A stretch of DNA of 64,000 nt. It comes from an uncultured Clostridia bacterium. Lineage in GTDB: Bacteria; Bacillota; Clostridia; Peptostreptococcales; Anaerovoracaceae. How positions within the stretch are numbered: the first letter of the stretch is position 1; each line of letters begins with the position of its first letter. The translations under genes and the position numbers were made by a program. The notes beneath the pieces are model-generated. The model did no database searches. It saw nothing but the letters and a program-made list of their open reading frames with translations, and was not told the DNA's origin. Below, one piece after another: positions 51,526 to 60,828 of this stretch. Location: contig CAMCQA010000004.1 in assembly GCA_945876935.1 (NCBI GenBank), forward strand, positions 1-64,000, given 5' to 3'.

Positions 51526-52698
51526 CTACTGACTTTCAGTTCCTAAAATTGAAGAAATTGCTCCTATCATCATAACATAATATGTTAGTTGTCCTAGGCT
51601 GAAAGCATCCGCCATATCTATTTCTAAATCTACAAAATTATTTGATAGTCTGCCAAGAACCTCTCTTTCTTCAAATACACAGATATCTTTCAATTCATTG
51701 ACGGTCATAGATTCCAATCCTATCCCTAGATTTTCTGCTAACGAAATATTCTCCTCAACACTTCTAGCACTCAGAGTTATATTGAGAGCCTTATCCTTTA
51801 TAGAGTTTAAGTTTTCAATATTTGTAGCGGCACATGACGTCTCATCCACTAAAAAAGTTGGCATAAAATTTCCCTTTGAGCCAGTAGATAATATGCTCTG
51901 CATCCACTGACATAGAGGTTCAAAATTCTTTTGTCTAAAAGAAACGAGACTGGCAGCAAACCCCTTATCACTTAAAATTTTTCTTGCAATAGCCAAGTCT
52001 CCGCCATTGATATCCCACAGCGAGTCTGTAGCCATAACTTCACAACCAGATACAAATCTCTTTATATCAACACCTGCCACAGCCATCAAAAACAAGCTGA
52101 ATGTACTTATGATACTGTAAGAGCCTATCTCGGACGAGAAGAAATTAAAAACTCCACTTCCTGACTCTCCCGCCATAGTAGCAAGTTTACCATTCATGTT
52201 ATCACTAACTATCATGATTCTTCTAGGCGCCACTTCTTTGCCGTATCTGTTTTCCATATATTCTCTGAGAACACTGTAAGATGCGATCGTTTCTCTTCTC
52301 TCTCCATCTCTTGATATAACACAAGCATTAACTTCATAATGCCTCATTTTCTCAAGAAGCTTTCTAAGATCCACACTGCTTATCGATTCATCAACAAACT
52401 CAACTTCTGGCTCTGCTCCACGCTTTGTTCCAATAGCCTCAATAATAGCTTTAGCTCCTATAATCTCAGACTTTTCTCCTATTACTACAAATATTCCACA
52501 AGTATCCTGAGCTGCAAGAGCTGTCATGATAAGATCTTCTAACTCATTATCTCCTATGCTCATAGGTCTTTTAACCCATCCATATTCTTCCTTACTATCA
52601 CTCCAAAGCTCATCTATAGCATCTTCTACTTGTCTATAATGAGTATTTAAATCTTCATTAGTAATATCTATAAGATTAAAATCTATATTAAGTTTCAT
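51526..52698 (-). CDS. Glucose-6-phosphate isomerase-like SIS-domain protein, probably not an isomerase
   Basis: 390 residues against ~450 for bacterial PGI. The PGI fold is recognisable throughout: GIFVVIGEKSEIIGAKAIIEAIG, YEVNACVISRDGERRETIASYSVLREYMENRYGKE, IGSYSIISTFSLFLMAVAGVDI and a final DMADAFSLGQLTYYVMMIGA. The sugar-phosphate motifs are altered: GIGGSYLGA is now GEKSEIIGA, SKSGTTTE is now SRDGERRE, and the final ~40 residues with the catalytic Lys are absent. I infer a pseudoenzyme or a different SIS activity. It is 28 bases downstream of the DUF1846 gene. Confidence 0.75.
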   Translation of the reverse strand: MKLNIDFNLIDITNEDLNTHYRQVEDAIDELWSDSKEEYGWVKRPMSIGDNELEDLIMTALAAQDTCGIFVVIGEKSEIIGAKAIIEAIGTKRGAEPEVEFVDESISSVDLRKLLEKMRHYEVNACVISRDGERRETIASYSVLREYMENRYGKEVAPRRIMIVSDNMNGKLATMAGESGSGVFNFFSSEIGSYSIISTFSLFLMAVAGVDIKRFVSGCEVMATDSLWDINGGDLAIARKILSDKGFAASLVSFRQKNFEPLCQWMQSILSTGSKGNFMPTFLVDETSCAATNIENLNSIKDKALNITLSARSVEENISLAENLGIGLESMTVNELKDICVFEEREVLGRLSNNFVDLEIDMADAFSLGQLTYYVMMIGAISSILGTESQ

Positions 52699-52726
52699 AC
52701 CTTTCCTCTTTCATTGAAAATTTTAT

Positions 52727-54229
52727 CTATTTAAAGTATAGATTATTTGTTGAAAATTCTGGATCGCAAGTTATATCTATTCCAAGGTTTCCAAGAAGCT
52801 GCTCATCCTTATCATTAAGTATAGCTGTACAATGAGCTTTACAGTTTCTTAGCTCTCTCAATTTATCAACAGCCTTTGCTGCCTTATCATTGACACTCGA
52901 TGATACAACTAAAGCATTCAAGATTTCTTCCACATTCAAAGAAACTTTTTCCTGTAAAAGAACGTCTCTCTTAAGACCTTGAATATCTTCTAAAACTTCC
53001 GGCATAATTAGATGTTCCTTATCATCCATACCTGCAAGAACCTTAACAGCATTTAAAATAGCTGACGCTTCTGCTGACATTAAAGATGAATTTCTTCCTG
53101 TAACTATTTTGCCATTGTGAAGCTCTATAGCAACGGCAACAACATTCTCACAATCTTTCTTTTCTTCTAGATACTCTCTTGCTGCTGTAACTACCTTTCT
53201 ATCGCTAGTTTTAGCTCCAACTTCTTCCATAAGAAGTCTAACTCTTTCGCAAGCTGCTTCATCTACTTTTCCCTTCTTATAGTCACATTGAGCTATAAGG
53301 TTTCTTCTTATAATTTCCTGCTTTGCAGATTCACGACAAACCTCATCATCGGTAATCCCAAAGCCTACCATGTTAACACCCATATCCGTTGGAGATTTAT
53401 ATTCGCACTCTCCTCCAGTTATTTTTTCTATAATTCTCTTAACTATAGGAAATACTTCCAAATCTCTATTGTAATTAATAGCAGTGCTGCCATAAGCATC
53501 TAGGTGAAAAGCATCTATCATGTTAACATCTTTAAGATCTGCTGTGGCAGCTTCATAAGCTACATTTACTGGATGCTTTAAAGGAAGGTTCCAAACTGGA
53601 AAAGTTTCAAACTTAGCATATCTTACTCTGTTACCACGTTTGTTTTCATGATAAAGCTGAGAAAGGCACGTAGCTAGCTTTCCGCTTCCACCACCTGGCC
53701 CGGTAACAACACATAAAGGCTTTGTAGTGTCAATGTAAGGATTTGCTCCATAGCCCTCATCACTTACTATAGTCTCCACATCTGTAGGATAACCTTTTGT
53801 AAATTTATGTTTATAGGTTTTAACGCCTCTTCTTTCCAGCTTGCTTATGAACATATCAACAGCAGGATTTTCTTCATATCTTGTAACTACTACGCTATTT
53901 ACAGAAAGACCGTATTTTCTAAATACATCTATAAGTCTGAAGACTTCAAGATCGTAAGTTATACCAAAATCCTGTCTAGTCTTATTAGTAGCGATATCTC
54001 CTGCATAAATACAGATTATAATTTCAGCTTCATCTTTCAATTTTTGTAGAAGCTTTATTTTACCATTTTCATCGAAACCTGGAAGAACTCTCATCGCATG
54101 CTTATCATGAACAAGTTTACCTCCAAATTCCAAATACAATTTTTGTCCATTTCCTTTTTTAATTCTCTCTAAAATATACTTGGATTGAAGCTCAATATAC
54201 TTTTCTGCGTCAAAGCCTAGTTTAAACAT
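52727..54229 (-). CDS. DUF1846-family protein
   Basis: 500 residues, no membrane segments. The start [23 protein letters not shown], the central [23 protein letters not shown] nucleotide-binding-like loop and [23 protein letters not shown] are hallmarks of DUF1846, a widespread but functionally unassigned family in Firmicutes and other anaerobes. It is probably co-transcribed with the PGI-like gene. A nucleotide- or amino-acid-related role is speculative. Confidence 0.85.
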   Translation of the reverse strand: MFKLGFDAEKYIELQSKYILERIKKGNGQKLYLEFGGKLVHDKHAMRVLPGFDENGKIKLLQKLKDEAEIIICIYAGDIATNKTRQDFGITYDLEVFRLIDVFRKYGLSVNSVVVTRYEENPAVDMFISKLERRGVKTYKHKFTKGYPTDVETIVSDEGYGANPYIDTTKPLCVVTGPGGGSGKLATCLSQLYHENKRGNRVRYAKFETFPVWNLPLKHPVNVAYEAATADLKDVNMIDAFHLDAYGSTAINYNRDLEVFPIVKRIIEKITGGECEYKSPTDMGVNMVGFGITDDEVCRESAKQEIIRRNLIAQCDYKKGKVDEAACERVRLLMEEVGAKTSDRKVVTAAREYLEEKKDCENVVAVAIELHNGKIVTGRNSSLMSAEASAILNAVKVLAGMDDKEHLIMPEVLEDIQGLKRDVLLQEKVSLNVEEILNALVVSSSVNDKAAKAVDKLRELRNCKAHCTAILNDKDEQLLGNLGIDITCDPEFSTNNLYFK

Positions 54230-54281
54230 CTTTTCTCCCTTCTTTTATCTGAATACAACTGCGAATTAGTCTCTAGCTAAA

Positions 54282-54380
54282 CTAAATAAGTATAGCAAAA
54301 CCTATCGATGAAACTATCATTATACCTGCTATAAAAATAGCTATTACCTTCATCCACTTTTTTCTTTTCTCTAAATTCAT
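54282..54380 (-). CDS. Small single-pass membrane protein, possibly Prli42/DUF4044-like (32 residues)
   Basis: A 32-residue frame: basic start MNLEKRKKWMK followed by one hydrophobic helix VIAIFIAGIMIVSSIGFAIL and a stop. A GAGGAG site lies eight bases before the ATG. Length, Lys-rich N-terminus and single C-terminal helix resemble the tiny Prli42/DUF4044 membrane proteins of Firmicutes, but such short sequences give weak homology evidence. It lies between DUF1934 and DUF1846 genes in the same direction. Confidence 0.6.
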   Translation of the reverse strand: MNLEKRKKWMKVIAIFIAGIMIVSSIGFAILI

Positions 54381-54416
54381 TATGAAATCTCCTCAGTCTA
54401 AAAGTTTCTATTACAT

Positions 54417-54845
54417 CTAAATAATTTCTATATCTAGAGTATTTCTGCTTGTAGCAAGTCCTCTAAGACTTATATAGCTATCTATATGAAGATGCCCTTG
54501 CCCGTCCATGTCTAAAGTGTTTTCTATCTTATTGGCAAAAACTTCCAAAGCCATCTGCCCAGCTGGTGTTAAGTAGTGAGTAGTCACTCTTTTACCTTGA
54601 ACAAATTCCATATCTGCAGCCACATTATTATCTATTCGTCTCGTAACCCTTACTGCCTTATCATCTACCCTAACAGTCGTTTTACCATCTATGAAACCAA
54701 TCTCTTCACTTTCCTGATAAATCAAATATATTACGCCATTTCTCTCATACATTTTAGCTTCTGTAATATATTCTAACTGCTGATCTTCATCGTTTTCATA
54801 TTTCTGATGACCAGAAATCTTTATTAGTATATCTTTCATATCCAC
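54417..54845 (-). CDS. DUF1934-family beta-barrel protein
   Basis: 142 residues. It begins MDMKDILIKISGHQKYENDEDQQLEYITEAKMYERNG and continues VIYLIYQESEEIGFIDGKTTVRV, the DUF1934 (YwiB-like) pattern, a small lipocalin-like barrel of unknown function. THYLTPAGQMALEVFANKIENTLDMDG and the final SYISLRGLATSRNTLDI strand are also typical. It starts 5 bases after hslO, so it is probably in that operon. Confidence 0.85.
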   Translation of the reverse strand: MDMKDILIKISGHQKYENDEDQQLEYITEAKMYERNGVIYLIYQESEEIGFIDGKTTVRVDDKAVRVTRRIDNNVAADMEFVQGKRVTTHYLTPAGQMALEVFANKIENTLDMDGQGHLHIDSYISLRGLATSRNTLDIEII

Positions 54846-54850
54846 CTCTT

Positions 54851-55762
54851 CTATAGGCTATCTAGAATTTCCTTAATATCTTTATCATCAAAATAATACT
54901 TTTTATTGCAGAAGTGACAACTCATCTCTGCTTTTTCATCTTCATGTAAAATATTTTCTATTTCTTCTTTGCCTATAGTTATAAACGCCTTTTCTATCCT
55001 ATCTCTATTACAATCACATTTTAATTCAACTTCTCTAAACTCTAAAAGTTCAGGCTTAAATTCTTCATTTATATTCTCAAAGATTAAATCTGCTAAAGCT
55101 TTTATAACATCCTCCTGCGTTCCTCCCTGCTCAAGAGCCTTCTCAACATATCCTGTTATATGTGACATGCCCCCAATTAACTCTTCTAGAGCGTCTATAG
55201 CCTCGTCTTTTGCTCCAGGTAAAACCTCTATAATCATGCCTCCTGCAGCTTTAACTCTCTGATCAACATCAATCTTCACACCTAGAGCAACAGATGTTGC
55301 TTTCTGCTCACTTTGTAAAAAGTAAGAAGTTAAATCTTCTGCAACTTCACCTGATATAAGCTCAATACTTCCAACATAAGGCTCTTTTAAACCTAAATCC
55401 TTTGTAACAAAAAGCTGCCCATTTCCTATAGCTTTACCAACATTAAGCTTACCGTTCTCACTCAAAGGCAGCTCTACATCAGGATTTGAAATATATCCTT
55501 TCACTCTGCCATCACCGTAAGCCGTTGCAAGAATCTGCTTTGCAGGTCCATCTCCCTGCAAAATAACAGATATACTATTTTCTTCTGACTTTAAATCCAA
55601 GCTCATAAGAGCGGTCGCTATCAATACCCTGCCTAATGCTGCAGTAGCAAGAGGAGTAGTCATATGGAGCTTTCTTGATTCCTCCACTATATCTGTCATA
55701 TTAGCAATATGAACTCTATATGATTTGCTTTTATCTATAGCAGTAAACACTTTATTTCTCAT
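54851..55762 (-). CDS. hslO: Hsp33 redox-regulated chaperone
   Basis: 303 residues from the ATG at 55762, giving the family-typical MRNKVFTAIDKSKSYRVHIANMTDIV; nine extra codons upstream overlap the preceding gene further and look spurious. Hsp33 is activated when oxidation releases its zinc. The C-terminal CxC...CxxC zinc motif is present (ELKCDCNRDRI and MSCHFCNKKYYF). It overlaps the phosphosugar mutase stop by 11 bases and is followed by DUF1934. Confidence 0.95.
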   Translation of the reverse strand: MRNKVFTAIDKSKSYRVHIANMTDIVEESRKLHMTTPLATAALGRVLIATALMSLDLKSEENSISVILQGDGPAKQILATAYGDGRVKGYISNPDVELPLSENGKLNVGKAIGNGQLFVTKDLGLKEPYVGSIELISGEVAEDLTSYFLQSEQKATSVALGVKIDVDQRVKAAGGMIIEVLPGAKDEAIDALEELIGGMSHITGYVEKALEQGGTQEDVIKALADLIFENINEEFKPELLEFREVELKCDCNRDRIEKAFITIGKEEIENILHEDEKAEMSCHFCNKKYYFDDKDIKEILDSL

Positions 55763-57524
55763 AATCTTTATATTCCTCCACCATTTCATTAACCTTTTTT
55801 AATAGTCCCTTAGACTTTTGAGAAAGGTTATACTCAACCTTATCCCAACATATTATATATACCTTTAGTTTTGGCTCTGTACCAGATTTTCTAATTATAA
55901 GCTTCCAATCCTCGCCTCTTAACTCTAGTATATTGGATTTTGGAAGCTGCAGTTTTGATTCTTTCACCTTGCCATCATCAAAATTTTCAGTTCCCTCAAA
56001 ATAATCAAATAAACTATTAGCTTTAAAAATGTCTATTAAATCATTTTTTCTATTTCTCAGGTTATCCATGAAGCTATCCATCAGCTTAGATCCCTCATAG
56101 CCTTCAAATACGTAATTAACTGTTTTCTCTAAATAATATCCATAACTCTCATAGACTTCAGATAAAATTTGATCTAGGCTCTTGTTAATATCTTTGCAGT
56201 AAGCAACAAGCTTCGCTAATAAAAATGCTGTAGATATGCCATCTTTATCTCTTATTAACTGACTTAACAAAAATCCATTGCCTTCTTCAAAAGCAATAAA
56301 TAGTTTTTTCCCTTTCAAAGACAGTTCTTCTAATTTCTCGCCCATATATTTAAAGCCTATAAGCGTCTCTTCAACTCCAGCGCCTTCTGCTTCAACAATT
56401 TTTTCTATAAGCGGGCTGGATACAATACTTCTTAGAACTTTATAGTTTTTTATTTCATCTTTTCTATCATTTAAAAGAAGCTGCTCCTTGATGTACCAAG
56501 ACAATAAAGTAGCTACTTGATTACCCGTAAATACTCTATTTCCTGTTGCTAGACCTATTCTATCGCAATCTGGATCTGTAACTATAGCTGCATCTGCTGA
56601 AAATCTCTCCATGATTTTTATCGCTTCTCTGTATGTCTCCTCGTACTCTGGGTTAGGATCCGGACAAGTAGGAAAATCTCCATTCTCTTCCCATTGTAAA
56701 TCAACCTTGTGAATTTTCTTTATTCCCTCTTTTTCAAGCAACTTTGTTATAGGTCTTCTTCCCGTTCCATAAAGAGGACTATATGATAGTTCTATATTTT
56801 CTAAATCTCCAGATAACCAATTAAATTCTTTTGAAAGACACTGTATGTATTTATCTTCATTAGCATCATTCAATACTGTTATATTTTCATGATAACTACC
56901 ACCTATAACTTTTTCTTCATCTAACTCTCTAATAATTTTATTAATCTTCATTAGATTTTCATCAAAAATATCAGTCTTTTCAATAAATCCCAGAATATCT
57001 TCAGCTTCATTATCTAAAATCTGATATCCACGATCGTTATATACCTTATATCCGTTGTATATTTTGTTGTTGTGACTAGCTGTTATCATAACACCAAAAT
57101 CACAGCCTAGATTTCTTATAGCAAAGGACAGAATCGGTACTGCAGTCATATTTTCAAAAATTAGCGCCTCTATACCTTCATTAGCTAATACCAAAGCTGT
57201 TGCATTAGCAAACTTTCTAGAGTTATTCCTATTATCATAAGAGATAATTACTTTAGGCTTGCATTTATCACCTTTTGAATATCTCTTACTAAGAATATAA
57301 GAGCTCAAACCTTTAGTCGCTTTAGCAACAACAAAGGTATTCATTCTGTTTGTACCTATGCCCATGATGCCTCGTAAGCCAGATGTTCCAAAGGAAAGCT
57401 CCCTATAAAAAGAGTCTTCAACAAGAGCATCATCCTTACCCATTTCTTCAAGAAAAGTCAATGCTTCATCAAAGTTATGTAATTGTTTCTTCCATAAATG
57501 GTATCTACTTTTCCACTCTGTCAT
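55752..57524 (-). CDS. pgcA: Phosphoglucomutase/phosphomannomutase (PgcA-like)
   Basis: 590 residues, alpha-D-phosphohexomutase superfamily, the long form seen in Firmicutes. The phosphoserine loop is TASHNNKIYNGYKVY (Ser in TASHN), the metal-binding loop DPDCDRIG, the sugar loop FEEGNGFL and the phosphate-binding loop RKSGTEPKLKVYI. It interconverts glucose-1-P and glucose-6-P, perhaps also mannose phosphates. Upstream of hslO. Confidence 0.93.
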   Translation of the reverse strand: MTEWKSRYHLWKKQLHNFDEALTFLEEMGKDDALVEDSFYRELSFGTSGLRGIMGIGTNRMNTFVVAKATKGLSSYILSKRYSKGDKCKPKVIISYDNRNNSRKFANATALVLANEGIEALIFENMTAVPILSFAIRNLGCDFGVMITASHNNKIYNGYKVYNDRGYQILDNEAEDILGFIEKTDIFDENLMKINKIIRELDEEKVIGGSYHENITVLNDANEDKYIQCLSKEFNWLSGDLENIELSYSPLYGTGRRPITKLLEKEGIKKIHKVDLQWEENGDFPTCPDPNPEYEETYREAIKIMERFSADAAIVTDPDCDRIGLATGNRVFTGNQVATLLSWYIKEQLLLNDRKDEIKNYKVLRSIVSSPLIEKIVEAEGAGVEETLIGFKYMGEKLEELSLKGKKLFIAFEEGNGFLLSQLIRDKDGISTAFLLAKLVAYCKDINKSLDQILSEVYESYGYYLEKTVNYVFEGYEGSKLMDSFMDNLRNRKNDLIDIFKANSLFDYFEGTENFDDGKVKESKLQLPKSNILELRGEDWKLIIRKSGTEPKLKVYIICWDKVEYNLSQKSKGLLKKVNEMVEEYKDYEK

Positions 57525-57552
57525 AACAATCTCCTAAGGTATAGGTTATCAA

Positions 57553-57583
57553 TGAAAAAAGCGTGATTTATCACGCTTTTCTG
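57553..57583 (-). terminator. Terminator of the GntR regulator gene
   Basis: AAAAGCGTGATAAATCACGC stem on the minus strand followed by six T residues. Confidence 0.9.
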
Positions 57584-57612
57584 TCCAAAATTTGAACAGT
57601 TTCAAAACTGCT

Positions 57613-58296
57613 CTAAATTTTATTATCTCTCGTTTCCAAGTTGTATTCTAAAACTATACCTCTCATAATATCTCTCATATGCTCCTTAGCAAGTTTTCTG
57701 GCATTCTGAGCATCCCCATTTGCTATTTCTTTATACAAAGCTTCATGATCTGAAACAATATCATGGTTTTTTCTAAAATCTCCATAGTATATATGTCTAA
57801 ATCTTAAAAGTTCTTCCCTAAGTTGTGAAACTAGGTTAATTAGCACCTGATTTTGAGTACCTCTAACGATTACATCGTGAAAATCTGTATCCCAAAATAC
57901 AATATCATGCCTATCACCTCTATCGAAAGCTTCTTTACACTTTTCCATAGCTTCTCTAAGCTCAACAAGTAAAGAATCTGTAACTCTCTCAGCTGCATAG
58001 TAAGCCGACATTCCATCAATTTCTTCTCTAACTTCAAGAATCTCCATAAGCTCCTGTATGCTGATTTTTGTTACATATGCTCCTCTATTAGGAATAATCT
58101 TTACTAAGCCATCATCGGCTAACATTTTAATGGCTTCTCTTATAGGTGTTCTACTAGCACCTTTCTCTTTTGAAAGCTCCAGCTCCATCAATCTCATTCC
58201 TGGAGGTCTCTGACCATATAGTATCTCCTCTTTAAGCTCTTCATATATGGCTTTTCGAAGAGACTTTTGATTGTTCATCAAATCTTGTCCATTCAT
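57613..58296 (-). CDS. GntR-family regulator, FadR/FCD subfamily
   Basis: 227 residues. The N-terminal winged helix (~12-75) has RKAIYEELKEEILYGQRPPGMRLMELELSKEKGASRTPIREAIKML, and the alpha-helical FCD ligand domain (~90-220) carries the metal-binding Asp/His pattern DTDFHDVIVRGTQN and late HIYYGDF, DHEALYKEIANGD. Ligands are usually small carboxylates. It overlaps ispE by 4 bases (ATGA), so it is co-transcribed with it; a functional link is not obvious. Confidence 0.92.
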   Translation of the reverse strand: MNGQDLMNNQKSLRKAIYEELKEEILYGQRPPGMRLMELELSKEKGASRTPIREAIKMLADDGLVKIIPNRGAYVTKISIQELMEILEVREEIDGMSAYYAAERVTDSLLVELREAMEKCKEAFDRGDRHDIVFWDTDFHDVIVRGTQNQVLINLVSQLREELLRFRHIYYGDFRKNHDIVSDHEALYKEIANGDAQNARKLAKEHMRDIMRGIVLEYNLETRDNKI

Positions 58297-59234
58297 ACCA
58301 TTGTCCTCGTCATATAAGTTTCTCTATTTACTGACTTTAACTTATAAAATCCAACCTTCAGTTCTTTCTCGTTTGGAATTAATCCAAAAACTGTCGGTCC
58401 ACTTCCGCTCATCATAAAAAAGCTATTCTTACATGCTTTTTTCATTTCTTCTTTAGTCTGACAAACAAGTTTATACTTATTTAAGGTGTATGTCTCTAGT
58501 ACATTTACCATGGTTTTTCTCGCATATTCCACAGTTAAACTCTCCTCTTCAAGAGCTTTTATAACACCTTCATTGTTAGGTCTTTTAATTATCTCATTTA
58601 AAACAAGACCTTGATACACTTCTTTAGTTGATACAGAAATAGGCGGCTTACTCACTAAAATAAGTGAATCTAATGGTTTTATGGGCTCTATCTCTGTTCC
58701 TTTACCTCTAGCAATCGCACAGAAAGAAGCCATTTTATTCTCTCTAATGCTTTTATCTAAAGCTTTGTTTCCCTTCGCATTTGATATGATAGAAAATGGG
58801 ATATCGGAGCCTAACTCCTCACTTAGCTTACAAAGTTCTTCCAAGCTTAAACCCAAATTCCAAATATGGTTTAACCCCAGCATGACAGCCGCACAGTCGC
58901 TGCTGCCCCCTGCCATTCCGGCAGCGACGGGAAGCTTCTTTCCTATGTCTATACGCAGCTTCCCGCCCTTGTCATTGAAATGCTTTTCGATGACAAGCTG
59001 TGCGGCCTTGTAGGCCAAGTTGCGCTGATCCACAGAAATATAATACTTATTTGTCTTCAGTTCTATGTCAATTACAGGTGAATCATTATTTTCCCACCAT
59101 CTTATGAGAATATCGTCAGCAAGATGAACAGCCTGCATTATCATCTCTAATTTATGAAAACCATCATCGTATTTACCAACAACATCTAAGGTAAGGTTAA
59201 TTTTGCCATAAGCCTTTAGCTTTATACTCTTCAT
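58293..59234 (-). CDS. ispE: 4-diphosphocytidyl-2-C-methyl-D-erythritol kinase
   Basis: 313 residues from the ATG at 59234, with an AAGGTG site; a 26-codon upstream frame enters the intergenic region. GHMP kinase of the non-mevalonate isoprenoid pathway. AYGKINLTLDVVGKYDDGFHKLEMIMQAV is the substrate-side start, the ATP loop is PVAAGMAGGSSDCAAV, and the third GHMP motif is MMSGSGPTVFGL. The stretch 58880-59040, which encodes the conserved ATP-loop region, is markedly GC-rich (about 55%) compared with its flanks (about 32-42%). Confidence 0.94.
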   Translation of the reverse strand: MKSIKLKAYGKINLTLDVVGKYDDGFHKLEMIMQAVHLADDILIRWWENNDSPVIDIELKTNKYYISVDQRNLAYKAAQLVIEKHFNDKGGKLRIDIGKKLPVAAGMAGGSSDCAAVMLGLNHIWNLGLSLEELCKLSEELGSDIPFSIISNAKGNKALDKSIRENKMASFCAIARGKGTEIEPIKPLDSLILVSKPPISVSTKEVYQGLVLNEIIKRPNNEGVIKALEEESLTVEYARKTMVNVLETYTLNKYKLVCQTKEEMKKACKNSFFMMSGSGPTVFGLIPNEKELKVGFYKLKSVNRETYMTRTMV

Positions 59235-59287
59235 AACATCACCTTCCTCACATATCCTTAACATTACTATTATATCACATATACCAC

Positions 59288-59318
59288 AAAAAATGGGCAA
59301 CTTACAGCCCATTTTTTA
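59288..59318 (-). terminator. Terminator between ispE and the Ig-like protein gene
   Basis: AAAAAATGGGC/GCCCATTTTTT with an 8-base loop. Lying at the 3' end of the Ig-like gene, it separates it from ispE, so ispE probably has its own promoter. Confidence 0.88.
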
Positions 59319-59323
59319 TAAAT

Positions 59324-60181
59324 TTATTTCTTTTTCTTTCCTTTTCCCTTACCTTGCTTGCTAGCTTTGATTTTAGCCTCTATTTCAGCTCTTTTTTTAT
59401 CTTCTGCTCTCTTCTTGCTTACATATTTAGAGCCTTTTGCCGCAGCTGATGAAACAGATGAAACTTTATAAGTTTTAACTTCTTCAAAGTCTTCATCTTC
59501 GTCATAATCGAAATAGTCTTCATCTTCGTCATCTTTACGCTTAGCAGCCTTAGCAGCTTCTTTATCTTTTCTCTTTTTCTCTTCTGCTAATACTTCTTCT
59601 AGAGATTTACCAGTTTCTTTTGCCACCTTATATGGATTGAACTTTTCCTGCTTAGCAGCCTGTTTTTTATCTTGTTCTTTTTCTTTTTTCATAGCTCTAG
59701 AAGATGCGTATATCATACCAACTATCATAATAGCCATCATGCCCATGGATATCATAGTATTAGTTTTTGAGTTTATTGTCTCAAATTCAACCTCTATATC
59801 CTTTTCAAGTTGCCCACCTTCACTAGAAGTGAACGCTTTATCTACAATAAGCTTATATTTTGTTGTTTCTTTCAATTCCTCAGAGCTGTCAACAAGAACT
59901 AAAACAACCTTCTTATCTTTCTCATTAAAATAAGTTGTTGTCTTAATTTCTTTACCGTCGCTATCTACAATTTTACAAAGTTTCTTATTAGCCTCAGCAT
60001 TTTCATCGCTATAAACTTCCTGATTGAAGAAAACTTTCACTCCCATATTCTCAGTAGGAATGCCGTCTGCTCCATTCTTAGGAGAAGTTTTTTCAACCAT
60101 AAAACCCTGTGCACTCGCTACATCTAAGCCTATGAAAAACACCATAATTAAAACCGAAAATATGGCTGCTAATCTTTTCAT
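59324..60181 (-). CDS. Exported Ig-like (Big_5-type) membrane protein with charged cytoplasmic tail
   Basis: 285 residues. Signal peptide/first membrane segment ~5-24 ending ASAQG, an extracellular Ig-like domain ~28-130 (KTSPKNGADGIPTENMGVKVFFNQEV..TTKYKLIVDKAFTSSEGG), which is the Big_5 pattern, a transmembrane helix ~142-160 and a long cytoplasmic tail. The tail alternates Lys/Glu-rich coil with an acidic DEDEDYFDYDEDEDFEEV patch and ends in a Lys/Gly-rich run (KQGKGKGKKKK). I recognise the extracellular domain type but no specific function; the tail could bind nucleic acid or protein. Upstream of ispE, downstream of tadA with a 4-base overlap. Confidence 0.75.
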   Translation of the reverse strand: MKRLAAIFSVLIMVFFIGLDVASAQGFMVEKTSPKNGADGIPTENMGVKVFFNQEVYSDENAEANKKLCKIVDSDGKEIKTTTYFNEKDKKVVLVLVDSSEELKETTKYKLIVDKAFTSSEGGQLEKDIEVEFETINSKTNTMISMGMMAIMIVGMIYASSRAMKKEKEQDKKQAAKQEKFNPYKVAKETGKSLEEVLAEEKKRKDKEAAKAAKRKDDEDEDYFDYDEDEDFEEVKTYKVSSVSSAAAKGSKYVSKKRAEDKKRAEIEAKIKASKQGKGKGKKKK

Positions 60182-60642
60182 TCTTTATTCCTCCGCTTTT
60201 CCAATCTCAATTCTTTAAAAAAATTTACAAGAAGCTCTCTACACTCTTCTGCAAGTAAACCATACTCAATCTCTATCTTATGATTTAATTGGTTTTCGTC
60301 TGCCAATCTATATTTTGATACGCAAGCTCCTGTTTTTTCATCTAAGGTGCCTATAACAATCTTCTTAACTCTTGCCAAAATACTTGCTCCAACGCACATT
60401 AAACATGGCTCACAAGTCACATACAAAGTAGATTGATATAGTCTGCTATACCCTATGTTTGAAGCTGCTTCTTTAATAGCGATAATCTCTGCATGAGCTG
60501 TTGGATCCTTATCGCCCTCAATTCTGTTGTATCCTCTGCCAATGATTTTTCCATCTGACACTAAAACAGCTCCAACTGGAACTTCTCCTTCAGAATAAGC
60601 TTTTTTTGCCTCATCAATGGCTTCTCTCATAAATTTTTCCAT
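60178..60642 (-). CDS. tadA: tRNA adenosine(34) deaminase
   Basis: 154 residues from the ATG at 60642; thirteen earlier codons begin with TTG and lack a site. It converts A34 of tRNA-Arg(ACG) to inosine. The zinc/catalytic motif is HAEIIAIKEA with PCLMCVGAS, plus the family start MREAIDEAKKAYSEGEVPVGAV and AGNRIEGDKDPTAHAE-like region. The two start options are close; homology favours the shorter. It overlaps the Ig-like gene by 4 bases. Confidence 0.93.
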   Translation of the reverse strand: MEKFMREAIDEAKKAYSEGEVPVGAVLVSDGKIIGRGYNRIEGDKDPTAHAEIIAIKEAASNIGYSRLYQSTLYVTCEPCLMCVGASILARVKKIVIGTLDEKTGACVSKYRLADENQLNHKIEIEYGLLAEECRELLVNFFKELRLEKRRNKE

Positions 60643-60828
60643 ATACTGTAAAATCCTATCATATTTCGCCCTTTTTTTCAATATTTAGGTATAATAAAGT
60701 TTAGATTGTCCCTATTAAAACTCCTTTAAAATCTCAATAATTTAAGCGATCTCTCTTTTTATTGATAAGATATGCTACCTCTAGTATAATTAAGCTAAGG
60801 AAGAACTCTATACTGAAAGGAAATTTAT

